In this document: positions 27,464 through 35,431 of the stretch, in pieces
Layout: every line of letters starts with the position of its first letter
Position numbering within the stretch: the stretch's first letter is position 1
NCBI RefSeq assembly: GCF_001665785.1
Contig: NZ_LZSO01000033.1
Coordinates: 1 to 64,000 of the forward strand
Direction: 5' to 3'
Source of the DNA: Mycolicibacterium peregrinum
GTDB lineage: Bacteria; Actinomycetota; Actinomycetes; Mycobacteriales; Mycobacteriaceae
Length of the DNA stretch: 64,000 nt
Made by a program: the position numbers and the translations under genes
Notes under the pieces: model-generated
What the model was told of the DNA's origin: nothing
Database searches by the model: none
What the model saw: the letters and a program-made list of their open reading frames with translations, nothing else

Positions 27464-30148
27464 CTAGTGCGCGGCGGCGTCCCAGCTGCGGCCGTACCCC
27501 ACCGACACCTCCAGCGGCACATCCAACGGATACGCGTTGCCCATGTGCTCGCGCACCAACGCCTCCAGCGCGTCCCGCTCCCCCTCGACCACCTCGAACA
27601 GCAGTTCGTCGTGCACCTGCAGCAGCATGCGTGACTTGAGCCCGGCGTCCTTGATCGCCTCGTCGACGTTGATCATCGCCACCTTGATGATGTCGGCGGC
27701 GCTGCCCTGGATCGGCGCGTTGAGCGCGGCCCGCTCGGCGGCCTCGCGCACGTTGCGGTTGCTGCTGTCGAGCTCGGGCAGATAACGCCTGCGGCCGAAC
27801 ACCGTCGACGTGTAGCCGTCCTTGCGGGCCTGATCGACGACGTCGCGCAGGTAGTCACGGATACCGCCGAACCGCGCGAAGTACTGCTCCATCTGGATCT
27901 TGGCTTCCTCGGTGGAGATCTTGAGCTGGCTTGCCAGGCCGTAGGCGCTCAACCCGTAGGCCAGGCCGTAGGACATCGCCTTGACCCGCCGGCGCAGTTC
28001 CGGGGTGACCTCGTCGATCGGCACGTCGAAGGCCCGCGACGCGACGAACGAGTGCAGGTCCTCGCCGGTGTTGAACGCCTCGATCAGGCCTTCGTCGCGA
28101 GACAGGTGCGCCATGATCCGCATCTCGATCTGGCTGTAGTCCGCCGTCATCAGCTCGGAATACCCGTCGCCGACCACGAACGCGTCCCGGATGCGCCGGC
28201 CCGCCTCGGTGCGGATCGGGATGTTCTGCAGGTTGGGCTCGGTGGACGAGAGCCGACCGGTGGCGGCGATGGTCTGGTTGAACGTGGTGTGAATCCGACC
28301 GTCGGTGGCGACCGCGGCCAGCAACCCGTCGACGGTCACCTTCAGCCGGGTGGCGTCCCGGTGTGCGAGCAGATGCTGCAGGAAAGGGTGCCCGGTCTTG
28401 TCGAACAGCGATTGCAGCGCATCCGCATCCGTGGTGTAACCGGTCTTCGTGCGCTTGGTCTTGGGCATCTCCAGCTCGTCGAACAACACGACCTGCAGCT
28501 GCTTGGGCGAGCCGAGATTGATCTGCTTGCCGATGACCGCGTACGCGGCCTCGGCGGCGTCGCGGATCTGATCGGCGAACTCGCTCTGCAACTCCGTGAG
28601 GTAGTCGCTGTCCACCGCGATGCCGGTGTGCTCCATCTGGGCGAGCACCCGCTGCACCGGCAGCTCCATGCGGCCCAGCAGAGACGACGAGTCGATCTTG
28701 GCCAGTTCCTCGTCGAGTGCATCGGCGAGGTCCAGCACCGCGCAGGCCCGCAGGATCACGGTCTGCACCGCCTGCTCGTCGACGCCGTCCGAATCATCGA
28801 GCAGTGAAAGCTGTTGTTGCTCGGGGCTTTCGGCGCGAAGTTCCCGCTTCAGGTACCGCACCGACAAATCGTCGAGGGCGAAGCTGCGCTGCCCCGGCCG
28901 AACCAGGTACGCCGCCAGCGCAGTGTCGGAGGTGACCCCGCGCAGCGTCCAGCCCCGGCCGGCCAGGTCATGCATGGCCAGCTTGGCCTCGTGCAGGGCC
29001 TTGGGTGGGCCGGGGTCGGCCAGCCAGGACGACAACGCTTGCTCGTCCTCAGCCGTCAGCCTGGCGGTGTCGATGTAGCGGCCGTCGCCGTCGGCCGAGA
29101 CGATGGCCAGGGCCGTGGCGTCGGCGTCATACGCCAGGTGCGTGCCGACCACCGCCATCCCGAACCGGTTGCCCAGGCTGTGTTCGGACAGCCACGCGGC
29201 CAGCTCACCCGGTTCCAGTGCCCGCCCGCGCACGTCGAACCCGTGCTCGACCTCCGGTTCGGCGGCCACCAGCGTGTCGAACAGCCGGTCCCGCAGCACC
29301 CGGAACTCAAGATCGTCGAAGAGTCGGTGGATCTGGTCGCGGTCCCACGGCAGCAGGCGCAATGTGTCCGGGGTCTGGGCCAGCGGCACATCCTTGACCA
29401 GTTCGGTCAGCTCGCGGTTGAGCACCACGCTGGACAGATTGGACCGCAGCGACTCGCCCACCTTGCCCTTGACCTTGTCGACGTTGTCGACCAGCGATTG
29501 CAGCGAGCCGTACTCGACGATCCACTTGGTGGCGGTCTTCTCCCCCACCCCCGGGATGCCGGGCAGGTTGTCGCTCGGGTCGCCGCGCAGCGCGGCGAAG
29601 TCCGGGTACTGCGTCGGCGTCAGGCCGTACTTCTCCACCACCGCATCCGGCGTGAACCGGGTGAGCTCACTGACCCCTTTGCGCGGGTAGAGCACGGTCA
29701 CGTCGTTGCTAACCAGCTGCAACGAGTCACGGTCGCCGGTGACCACCAGCACCCGGTAACCGGCGTCCTCGGCCTGGGTGGCCAGGGTGGCGATGATGTC
29801 GTCGGCTTCGAACCCGGGCTCGGCCAACACCGTGATGCCCAGCGCACCGAGCACCTCCTTGGTGATGTCGATCTGTCCCCGGAACTCGTCGGGTGTCGCC
29901 GACCGGCCTTCTTTGTACTCGGGGTACTTCTCCTTGCGGAACGTCTGCCGCGACACATCGAAGGCTGCGGCGACGTGACTGGGCTGCTCATCACGCAGCA
30001 GATTGATGAGCATCGCGGTGAAGCCGTACACGGCGTTGGTTGTCAGCCCACCCTGCGTCTTGAAGTTCTCCGCAGGCAGCGCGTAAAACGCGCGGAAAGC
30101 CAGGGAATTACCGTCGAGCAGCATCAGTGTGGGCTTCGCGTCCGTCAC
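27464..30148 (-). CDS. polA: DNA polymerase I
   Basis: PolA fills repair gaps and removes RNA primers. This 894-residue protein has an N-terminal 5'-nuclease domain (LLDGNSLAFRAFYALP, GFEADDIIATLA, GDRDSLQLV, IPGVGEKTA), a middle 3'-5' exonuclease-like domain, and a complete polymerase domain with motif A ADYSQIEMRIMAHL, motif B RRRVKAMSYGLAYG and motif C LLQVHDELLFEV. Mycobacterial PolA proteins lack a working proofreading site, and none is evident here. GTG 30148 is chosen because TAGAGT ends 7 nt upstream, the leaderless layout. An ATG six codons earlier would fall within the promoter. That promoter overlaps the stop codon of the lysR-like gene. It matches Rv1629. Confidence 0.96.
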   Translation of the reverse strand: MTDAKPTLMLLDGNSLAFRAFYALPAENFKTQGGLTTNAVYGFTAMLINLLRDEQPSHVAAAFDVSRQTFRKEKYPEYKEGRSATPDEFRGQIDITKEVLGALGITVLAEPGFEADDIIATLATQAEDAGYRVLVVTGDRDSLQLVSNDVTVLYPRKGVSELTRFTPDAVVEKYGLTPTQYPDFAALRGDPSDNLPGIPGVGEKTATKWIVEYGSLQSLVDNVDKVKGKVGESLRSNLSSVVLNRELTELVKDVPLAQTPDTLRLLPWDRDQIHRLFDDLEFRVLRDRLFDTLVAAEPEVEHGFDVRGRALEPGELAAWLSEHSLGNRFGMAVVGTHLAYDADATALAIVSADGDGRYIDTARLTAEDEQALSSWLADPGPPKALHEAKLAMHDLAGRGWTLRGVTSDTALAAYLVRPGQRSFALDDLSVRYLKRELRAESPEQQQLSLLDDSDGVDEQAVQTVILRACAVLDLADALDEELAKIDSSSLLGRMELPVQRVLAQMEHTGIAVDSDYLTELQSEFADQIRDAAEAAYAVIGKQINLGSPKQLQVVLFDELEMPKTKRTKTGYTTDADALQSLFDKTGHPFLQHLLAHRDATRLKVTVDGLLAAVATDGRIHTTFNQTIAATGRLSSTEPNLQNIPIRTEAGRRIRDAFVVGDGYSELMTADYSQIEMRIMAHLSRDEGLIEAFNTGEDLHSFVASRAFDVPIDEVTPELRRRVKAMSYGLAYGLSAYGLASQLKISTEEAKIQMEQYFARFGGIRDYLRDVVDQARKDGYTSTVFGRRRYLPELDSSNRNVREAAERAALNAPIQGSAADIIKVAMINVDEAIKDAGLKSRMLLQVHDELLFEVVEGERDALEALVREHMGNAYPLDVPLEVSVGYGRSWDAAAH

Positions 30149-30155
30149 GGCCCTA

Positions 30156-30178
30156 ACTCTATGCACCGCCGCCGACGA
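30156..30178 (-). promoter_or_regulatory. polA promoter with degenerate damage-type element
   Basis: On the minus strand TAGAGT (30161-30156) ends 7 nt before GTG 30148. Eight bases upstream, TCGTCGGCG (30178-30170) matches TTGTCGGTG at seven of nine positions, with the same spacing as at uvrA and uvrB. The leaderless -10 call is fairly firm; damage control is only a suggestion. The hexamer shares bases with the lysR-like stop codon. Confidence 0.5.
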
Positions 30179-31043
30179 GTTCGGCGGCCATCTCGATCAG
30201 CGCCCGCGCGGCCGGGCTGATCGGCCCACTCGCGCGCCAGGCCAGCACGAGCTGACCACGCAGTTCGGGCCGGATCGAAATGGCGTGGACATCGGTGCGT
30301 TGACGTGCCACCGAACCCGGGACGATCGCCACGCCCAGCCCCCTCGCAGCGAGGTCGGCGAGCGCGTCGGGTGTGGCGGCCTCGAACACCACGTGCGGCG
30401 CGACGCCGGCCGCTGCGCAGGCCAGGTCGAACTGCCGACGGATACCGCCACCGACAGGCAGCGAGATGAGCGGGCGCTGCGCGAGCGCGGCCAGTGTCAC
30501 AGTCCGGCGCTTCGCCCAGGGGTCGGAGCGGCTCACCACAGCCTCGATCGGTTCGTCGGTCGTGGTGGCGACCGACAGGCCGTCGGGCACCTCGCCGGAA
30601 CCGACCGATGTGATCACCACATCGAACCTGCCGCTGCGGACACCGTCGATCAGCGCATCCGAGGTATCGGTGGACAAGGTGATCTCCACCGCCGGGTGGG
30701 CCCGGTGGTAATCGGCCAGCAGTTGCGGCAGGTCTACGTTATGGGCCGTCACGGTGCCCACCGTCACCGAGCCGCGGACCAGCTGGGTCAGCTCGTCGAC
30801 CGCGGTCTTGGCGTGCCGCACCGCGTCGAGGGCGGCACGCGCGTAAGGCAACACCGCAGCGCCGGCCGCAGTCAGCCGGACCTCGCGCCGCGACCGATCC
30901 AGCAGCGGCTGACCCAATTCCCGCTCCAGCCGGGCGATCTGAGCACTGACTGCCGGCTGCGCGACATGCACACGCTGCGCGGCGCGGGTGAAGTTGGCCT
31001 CCTCGGTGACGGCGACGAAGTACTCGAGCTGCCGCAATTCCAT
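30159..31043 (-). CDS. LysR-family transcriptional regulator
   Basis: This 294-residue LysR regulator has an N-terminal winged helix (LEYFVAVTEEANFTRAAQRVHVAQPAVSAQIARLERELGQPLL) and a periplasmic-binding-like effector domain from about residue 90. It is divergent from a flavin monooxygenase gene across a 71-bp AT-rich gap, the usual arrangement for a regulator activating its neighbour. A TATAAT -10 lies 8 nt upstream of ATG 31043. A GTATT-N9-AATAC dyad in the gap is a candidate LysR site. The effector is probably an aromatic substrate or product of the adjacent enzymes, by inference. polA starts immediately downstream. Confidence 0.9.
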   Translation of the reverse strand: MELRQLEYFVAVTEEANFTRAAQRVHVAQPAVSAQIARLERELGQPLLDRSRREVRLTAAGAAVLPYARAALDAVRHAKTAVDELTQLVRGSVTVGTVTAHNVDLPQLLADYHRAHPAVEITLSTDTSDALIDGVRSGRFDVVITSVGSGEVPDGLSVATTTDEPIEAVVSRSDPWAKRRTVTLAALAQRPLISLPVGGGIRRQFDLACAAAGVAPHVVFEAATPDALADLAARGLGVAIVPGSVARQRTDVHAISIRPELRGQLVLAWRASGPISPAARALIEMAAELVGGGA

Positions 31044-31114
31044 AACGTTTGATTATAGTTTGTGTACTGAGTAGGTATTGGACTTATAAATACTGCTCCG
31101 CGCAGGCTTGAGTC
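31044..31114. promoter_or_regulatory. LysR-box-like dyad and divergent promoters
   Basis: The gap is markedly AT-rich for this genome. TATAAT on the minus strand (31057-31052) is 8 nt before the lysR start. GTATT (31075-31079) and AATAC (31089-31093) form a dyad with a 9-nt spacer, which fits a LysR recognition site and lies about 22 bp before the monooxygenase ATG. Confidence 0.55.
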
Positions 31115-32236
31115 ATGGACATCGTCATCGCAGGGGCCGGTATCGGCGGCCTCACCACCGCACTCGCACTGCATGCCCGGGGCATCGGCGTCACCGTCGT
31201 GGAATCGGCGCGCGAACTCGCCGCGCTCGGTGTCGGTATCAACCTGCTGCCACACGCCGTACGTGAGCTGACCGAGCTCGGCCTGGGCGACGAGATCCGC
31301 GCCATCGCGGCCACCCCGGCCGTCATCGATTTCTACTCCTCGGACGGGACACTGTTGTTCCGCGAGCCGCGCGGAATCGAAGGTGGCTACGGCTACCCGC
31401 AGTGCTCGGTGCACCGCGGCAAGCTACAGATGGTGCTGCTCGACGCGGTTCGGGCCCGGCTGGGAGCCGCAGCGGTCCGGACCGGTGCCGGCGTGGTGGA
31501 TTTCGCCGAAACGGCCGACGCGGTGCGCGTGCAAACCCGTGCCGGCGATGTCACCGCCGACGTGCTCGTCGGCGCCGACGGGGTGCACTCGACGGTACGA
31601 CGCAAGCTGCACCCGGGCCCCGATCCACTCGCCTGGTCGGGAGTACGGATGTTTCGCGGCGCCAGCCGGATTCCCCCGTTCCTCGACGGCCGCACGATGG
31701 CCATCGTCAAGGGCCCGCACGGCGTCGAGCTGGTCACCTATCCGATCGGCGGCGACATGGTGAACTGGGTGCTGCAGGTCCCCGAAGCCGGGCCCGGCCC
31801 CCTTCCCGGCGACGCGAACTGGAACACCCCGACCGATCCGGCGGCCGTGACCGCCCACATGTCCGGGTGGCACCTGGACTGGCTGGACACCGCCGAGCTG
31901 GTGGGCCGCTCCGACGTCGTGTTCGAATATCCGATGGTCGATCGGGAGCCACTGCCGCACTGGGGAACTCAGCGCACCACGCTGCTCGGCGATGCTGCGC
32001 ATCCGATGTATCCCGTCGGCGCCAACGGCGGATCCCAGGCCATGCTCGATGCCGCCGCGCTGGCCGACGAACTGGACGCCGGCCGCGGCGTCGCCGGTTA
32101 CGAGGCGCGCCGCGTCCCGGAGACGACGGCCGTGGTGAACGCCAACCGTGAGATGCACGCCGGTGACCCGCGCGACCTGGGCCGCGTGACCGCCGCATAC
32201 CGGCGAAACACCCTGGCCGACAGGAGTTCCCGATGA
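31115..32236 (+). CDS. FAD-dependent monooxygenase (group A, UbiH-like)
   Basis: This 373-residue flavoprotein monooxygenase has an N-terminal dinucleotide-binding motif (VIAGAGIGGLTTALAL, GxGxxG), the middle DG motif in VLVGADGVHSTVRRKL, and the GD motif in LLGDAAHPMYPVGANGGSQAMLDA that contacts FAD ribityl. It should hydroxylate an aromatic substrate with NAD(P)H and O2. The substrate is unknown. It is probably activated by the divergent LysR protein and is translationally coupled (ATGA overlap) to the alpha/beta hydrolase that follows, suggesting hydroxylation followed by ester or C-C bond hydrolysis. It is not in this position in M. tuberculosis. Confidence 0.88.
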   Translation: MDIVIAGAGIGGLTTALALHARGIGVTVVESARELAALGVGINLLPHAVRELTELGLGDEIRAIAATPAVIDFYSSDGTLLFREPRGIEGGYGYPQCSVHRGKLQMVLLDAVRARLGAAAVRTGAGVVDFAETADAVRVQTRAGDVTADVLVGADGVHSTVRRKLHPGPDPLAWSGVRMFRGASRIPPFLDGRTMAIVKGPHGVELVTYPIGGDMVNWVLQVPEAGPGPLPGDANWNTPTDPAAVTAHMSGWHLDWLDTAELVGRSDVVFEYPMVDREPLPHWGTQRTTLLGDAAHPMYPVGANGGSQAMLDAAALADELDAGRGVAGYEARRVPETTAVVNANREMHAGDPRDLGRVTAAYRRNTLADRSSR

Positions 32237-32934
32237 CCACTTTCGTTCTCGTCCCCGGCGCCTGCCACGGCGGCTGGTGCTTCGACGACCTCGCCGCTGC
32301 GCTGCGGGCCGACGGCCACCGAGTGCTGACACCGACCCTGACCGGTGTCGCCGAGCGCGCCCACCTGGCTCATGTCGGCGTGAACCTGGACACCCACATC
32401 GCCGACGTGCTCGCCGAGTTCGACGGCCACCGCGTCACCGAGGCGGTACTGGTCGGGCACAGCTACGGCGGCATGGTGATCACCGCGGTCGCGGACCGCA
32501 TCCCGGATCGTGTGCGCACGCTGGTCTATCTGGATGCGTTCGTCCCGCGCGACGGCGAGTCCTGCTGGTCGCTGACCAACGAGAAGCAGCGCCAGTGGTA
32601 CATCGGGGTCGACGCGACCGGATACGGCGTGCCCCCGCTGCCGTTCTTCGACGAACGCGCGACGGCCCACCCGCTGGCGTCACTGTTGCAACCGGTTCGC
32701 CTCGGCGACGAGCCGCCGGGCATTCGCCGGATCTACGTCTGTGCCCGACGGTGGCCGACGGAGTCGCCGTTCGCGCCGACCTACGAGCGGCTCCGCAGCG
32801 ACCCCGGGTGGACGACGTATGCCCTGGACGGGGCGCACAACCTCATGCGGGACAACCACACTGATCTGGTGCGCATCCTGCGGGACGCCGCCGATACCGT
32901 CAACCTCCCGCCCGGCGCAACTGGTCGCCGATGA
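32233..32934 (+). CDS. Alpha/beta hydrolase (salicylate-esterase-like)
   Basis: This 233-residue alpha/beta hydrolase resembles the plant-type methyl-ester/hydroxynitrile-lyase-like subgroup. The N-terminal FVLVPGACHGGWCF supplies the oxyanion region, GHSYGGM holds the nucleophilic serine, and GAHNLMRDNHTDLV near the C terminus supplies the catalytic histidine. An Asp probably lies between, but I cannot place it with certainty. It overlaps the preceding monooxygenase by 4 nt (ATGA), so the two are co-translated. Its 3' end overlaps the convergent second monooxygenase by 35 bp. The substrate is unknown; an ester of an aromatic acid is a reasonable guess. Confidence 0.85.
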   Translation: MTTFVLVPGACHGGWCFDDLAAALRADGHRVLTPTLTGVAERAHLAHVGVNLDTHIADVLAEFDGHRVTEAVLVGHSYGGMVITAVADRIPDRVRTLVYLDAFVPRDGESCWSLTNEKQRQWYIGVDATGYGVPPLPFFDERATAHPLASLLQPVRLGDEPPGIRRIYVCARRWPTESPFAPTYERLRSDPGWTTYALDGAHNLMRDNHTDLVRILRDAADTVNLPPGATGRR

Positions 32935-34318
32935 CGTTCGCCTGGCTGCTGACTGCGCCGATATAACCGTCGGGACGCACCGACACGTAGGTGCCTGCGG
33001 GTATGTCGTAGTCCGGACTGGGCCCGAGGCTGACCTGGGGTACATCGAAATCGACTGGTTTGCAATCGAATTCCAGCACAGTCCAGTGCGGGCCGCGGAA
33101 CACGTCGAACAACCGACGGCCATCGGGCAACAGACCGTCGGGTGCCCGGTCGCCGGGTTGCAGACCGTCCAGGCACTCATCACCGGCCGCCAGTGGACCG
33201 CCCCGGTAGCTGATGTCCAACTGGTGGATCGCGGCCGGCGCAGGCCCCGTCCCGCCGAACCCCTGGCGGTGTAGCGCACCGCTGAGTTGCAGTACCTCGG
33301 CGGCAACGGGCAGGCGTTCGGCCTCATAGCTGTCCAGCAGGTCAGCGGGCGCCCCAGCGATCACCGCGGCCAGTTTCCAACCGAGGTTGTAGGCGTCCTG
33401 CACCCCGGTGTTGACACCCTGTCCTCCGGCGGGTGAATGCACATGAGCGGCATCCCCGGCGAGGAACACGCGACCGATTCGGAATTGTTGCGCCATGAGC
33501 AGATTCACCCGGTAGAGCGAGATCCACCGCAGGTCCGACAGTGTGACGTCGCGGCGGCCCGACCGTTGTTCCAGCACCGCCTGCATACCCTCGAGGGTCA
33601 GCGCGGGCGGGTCCTCGCCCGGCGCCACGGTGACCACCAACTGGTAGTGCTCACTGCCGGGAAGGTTCCACAGCGAGAACCGTCGGGACTGATCGCCGTC
33701 ACGAGTCAGCAGGTGACAGCAACGGCCGTCGAGTCCGGCGGCCCGCACGTCACCGACGATGATGCGTTCCTCGGTCAACGCACCTCCGAGGAACTCGACA
33801 CCGGACACCTCGCGTACCGTGCTGCGGCCGCCATCGGCGCCGACCAGGTAGTCGGCCCGGATCCGCCCGCGGTTGGTGTGCACCGTGACGCCATCGTCAT
33901 CCTGCGTGAAACCCGTTACCTCGTTGTCGAATTCGATCGTGCCACCGAGTTCGGCGAACCGTGCCGCCAGGATCTGGTCGGTGCGCCACTGCGGGATCAG
34001 CCAGGTGTACGGATAAGGCACCGCCGGTACGGGTTCCAGCTCAGGCAGCCCGAGGAGCTCGCAGATCGGCTTCTCCCAGACCACGTCGGCGCCGCGGTAC
34101 AGCCGCATGGGAGGAAAAGACTCACCGGCGGCCAGAACCGCACCGATGACCCCGAGGTCGTCGAACACCTCCAGCGTGCGCGGCTGCAGCCCCTTGCCGC
34201 GCGAGCCGGGAAACAACGTCGCCGCCTTGTCCAGCACCCGGGTCGGCACACCTCGACGGGCCAGTTCGATGGCCAGGGTGAGTCCGGTCGGTCCGGCGCC
34301 CGCGATCAGGACCGTCAT
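32900..34318 (-). CDS. FAD-dependent aromatic monooxygenase (PgaE/MhpA-type)
   Basis: This 472-residue group A flavoprotein monooxygenase has GxGxxG in VLIAGAGPTGLTLAIELA, the SRGKGLQPRTLEVFDDLG stretch typical of phenol and polyketide hydroxylases, DG in LVGADGGRSTVR, and GD in FLAGDAAHVHSPAGGQGVNTGVQDA. A C-terminal thioredoxin-like domain from about residue 365 is present, as in PgaE and MhpA relatives. It should hydroxylate an aromatic ring using NAD(P)H. Its start overlaps the stop of the upstream tetR-like gene (ATGA), so TetR very likely controls it. The drug-inactivating relatives (rifampicin or tetracycline monooxygenases) are an alternative the sequence does not settle. Confidence 0.87.
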   Translation of the reverse strand: MTVLIAGAGPTGLTLAIELARRGVPTRVLDKAATLFPGSRGKGLQPRTLEVFDDLGVIGAVLAAGESFPPMRLYRGADVVWEKPICELLGLPELEPVPAVPYPYTWLIPQWRTDQILAARFAELGGTIEFDNEVTGFTQDDDGVTVHTNRGRIRADYLVGADGGRSTVREVSGVEFLGGALTEERIIVGDVRAAGLDGRCCHLLTRDGDQSRRFSLWNLPGSEHYQLVVTVAPGEDPPALTLEGMQAVLEQRSGRRDVTLSDLRWISLYRVNLLMAQQFRIGRVFLAGDAAHVHSPAGGQGVNTGVQDAYNLGWKLAAVIAGAPADLLDSYEAERLPVAAEVLQLSGALHRQGFGGTGPAPAAIHQLDISYRGGPLAAGDECLDGLQPGDRAPDGLLPDGRRLFDVFRGPHWTVLEFDCKPVDFDVPQVSLGPSPDYDIPAGTYVSVRPDGYIGAVSSQANVIGDQLRRAGG

Positions 34319-34884
34319 CGACCGACACCTCCCAACAGGACCAGCAGCACGTCATCGATCAGCCGTGCGCTGAACGTCGCGTCGATCGGCAGGTCCAGGT
34401 GGATCTGGCGCAGGATCATCGCCTCGGCCACGTCATGGATGAGCTCGACATCGGCGTCGGTGGCGATGTCACCCCGGGTGATGGCCCGTTGCAGCGCGTC
34501 GTGGAACGGCGAGAGCTCCTCCTTGGCGAGGTGTTCGCGGATGGCCTCGGCCAGTTGTGCGTCGTGCCGCATCAGCGTCGAGAGCTCCGCGGTCACTCGC
34601 GTCAGCGGGTCGGCCACCTCCGCGGCGACCGCATCCATGACGGCGAACAGGTCACTGCGCAGCTGCCCGGTATCCGGCATGGCGGCGTTGCGGGCAGCAT
34701 CCGCAGCGTCCAGCGTGGCGCGCACCAGCTGAGCCTTGTTCGGCCATCGGCGGTAGATGGTGGCCTTGCTGGCACCTGCCCGCGCGGCGACGGCGTCCAT
34801 CGTCAGTGCCTGATATCCCCGCTCCGCCAGCAGGTCGGCCGTCGCAGCCAAGACTGCCTGTTCACGCTCCATGCCTCGCACCAT
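34315..34884 (-). CDS. TetR-family regulator of the monooxygenase operon
   Basis: This 189-residue TetR regulator has an N-terminal helix-turn-helix (LTMDAVAARAGASKATIYRRWPNKAQLVRATL) and a helical ligand domain. It is the first gene of a two-gene unit with the flavin monooxygenase and overlaps it by 4 nt. A perfect 19-bp palindrome at 34894-34912, 9 bp upstream of its start, is the likely operator, giving autoregulation and induction by an aromatic or antibiotic-like ligand. ATG 34884 is preferred over a codon 26 residues upstream, which would place coding sequence across the palindrome. ATG 34872 is an alternative. Confidence 0.85.
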   Translation of the reverse strand: MVRGMEREQAVLAATADLLAERGYQALTMDAVAARAGASKATIYRRWPNKAQLVRATLDAADAARNAAMPDTGQLRSDLFAVMDAVAAEVADPLTRVTAELSTLMRHDAQLAEAIREHLAKEELSPFHDALQRAITRGDIATDADVELIHDVAEAMILRQIHLDLPIDATFSARLIDDVLLVLLGGVGR

Positions 34885-34893
34885 GCTCGAAGC

Positions 34894-34912
34894 GTACGAA
34901 ACCGTTTCGTAC
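34894..34912 (-). promoter_or_regulatory. TetR operator, perfect 19-bp palindrome
   Basis: GTACGAAAC-C-GTTTCGTAC, two 9-bp arms around one base, lies directly upstream of the tetR-like start at 34884. The AAACNGTTT core is common in TetR operators. It should control the tetR-monooxygenase unit. Confidence 0.85.
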
Positions 34913-34993
34913 TCTTCAAACCAATATCCTGGTCCGCGGGACAAAACTGCAACACGTTTCAATTTTGCGGTCGTGATCGTTTAGGCTGGCCTC

Positions 34994-35431
34994 GTGCCAG
35001 CAGCATCTTCGCAACCCGCGATCGACGGATGGTTCGCCACCGACGACGCCGGTGCCACCCACCTGATCGGCGGCAAGTGCACTCAGTGCGCCACCTTCGT
35101 GTTCCCGCCGCGCGAGAACAACTGCCCCAACCCGGCCTGCGCCAGCGACACCCTTGACCTGGTGCCACTGTCCCGCCGCGGGAAGGTGTGGAGCTACACC
35201 GAAAACCGGTATCTCCCGCCGTCGCCGTATCCGAAGACCGACCCGTTCGAACCGTTCGCGATCGCCGCGGTCGAACTGGCCGACGAAGGCCTGATCGTGC
35301 TCGGCAAGGTCGTCGAAGGCACCCTCGCGGCCGACCTCAAGGTCGGTATGGAGATGGAGCTGACCACCATGACGCTCTACACCGACGACGAGGGCGTCGA
35401 GCGCACCACCCACGCCTGGAGGATCGCCTGA
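34994..35431 (+). CDS. DUF35 zinc-ribbon/OB-fold protein, Rv1628c-like
   Basis: This 145-residue protein has an N-terminal zinc ribbon with Cys29, Cys32, Cys44 and Cys49 and a C-terminal OB-fold (DUF35). Such proteins pair with thiolase-like or aldolase-like partners in acyl-CoA and steroid side-chain metabolism and guide acyl-CoA substrates to the partner (for example Ltp2 with ChsH2). It overlaps the following thiolase-like gene by one base, so it is almost certainly its partner. GTG 34994 is supported by TAGGCT ending 6 nt upstream. The pair matches Rv1628c/Rv1627c, but here it is separated from polA by an oxygenase island. Confidence 0.9.
   Translation: MPAASSQPAIDGWFATDDAGATHLIGGKCTQCATFVFPPRENNCPNPACASDTLDLVPLSRRGKVWSYTENRYLPPSPYPKTDPFEPFAIAAVELADEGLIVLGKVVEGTLAADLKVGMEMELTTMTLYTDDEGVERTTHAWRIA

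Noticed and set aside
28858..28866. Further copy of the damage-promoter 9-mer inside polA
   Set aside because: It is in coding sequence, on the polA sense strand, and no TANNNT hexamer occurs 8 bp downstream.
30149..34962. Prophage or insertion sequence as carrier of the oxygenase island
   Set aside because: No integrase, transposase, att-type repeats or tRNA target is visible at either edge, and base composition is like the flanks.
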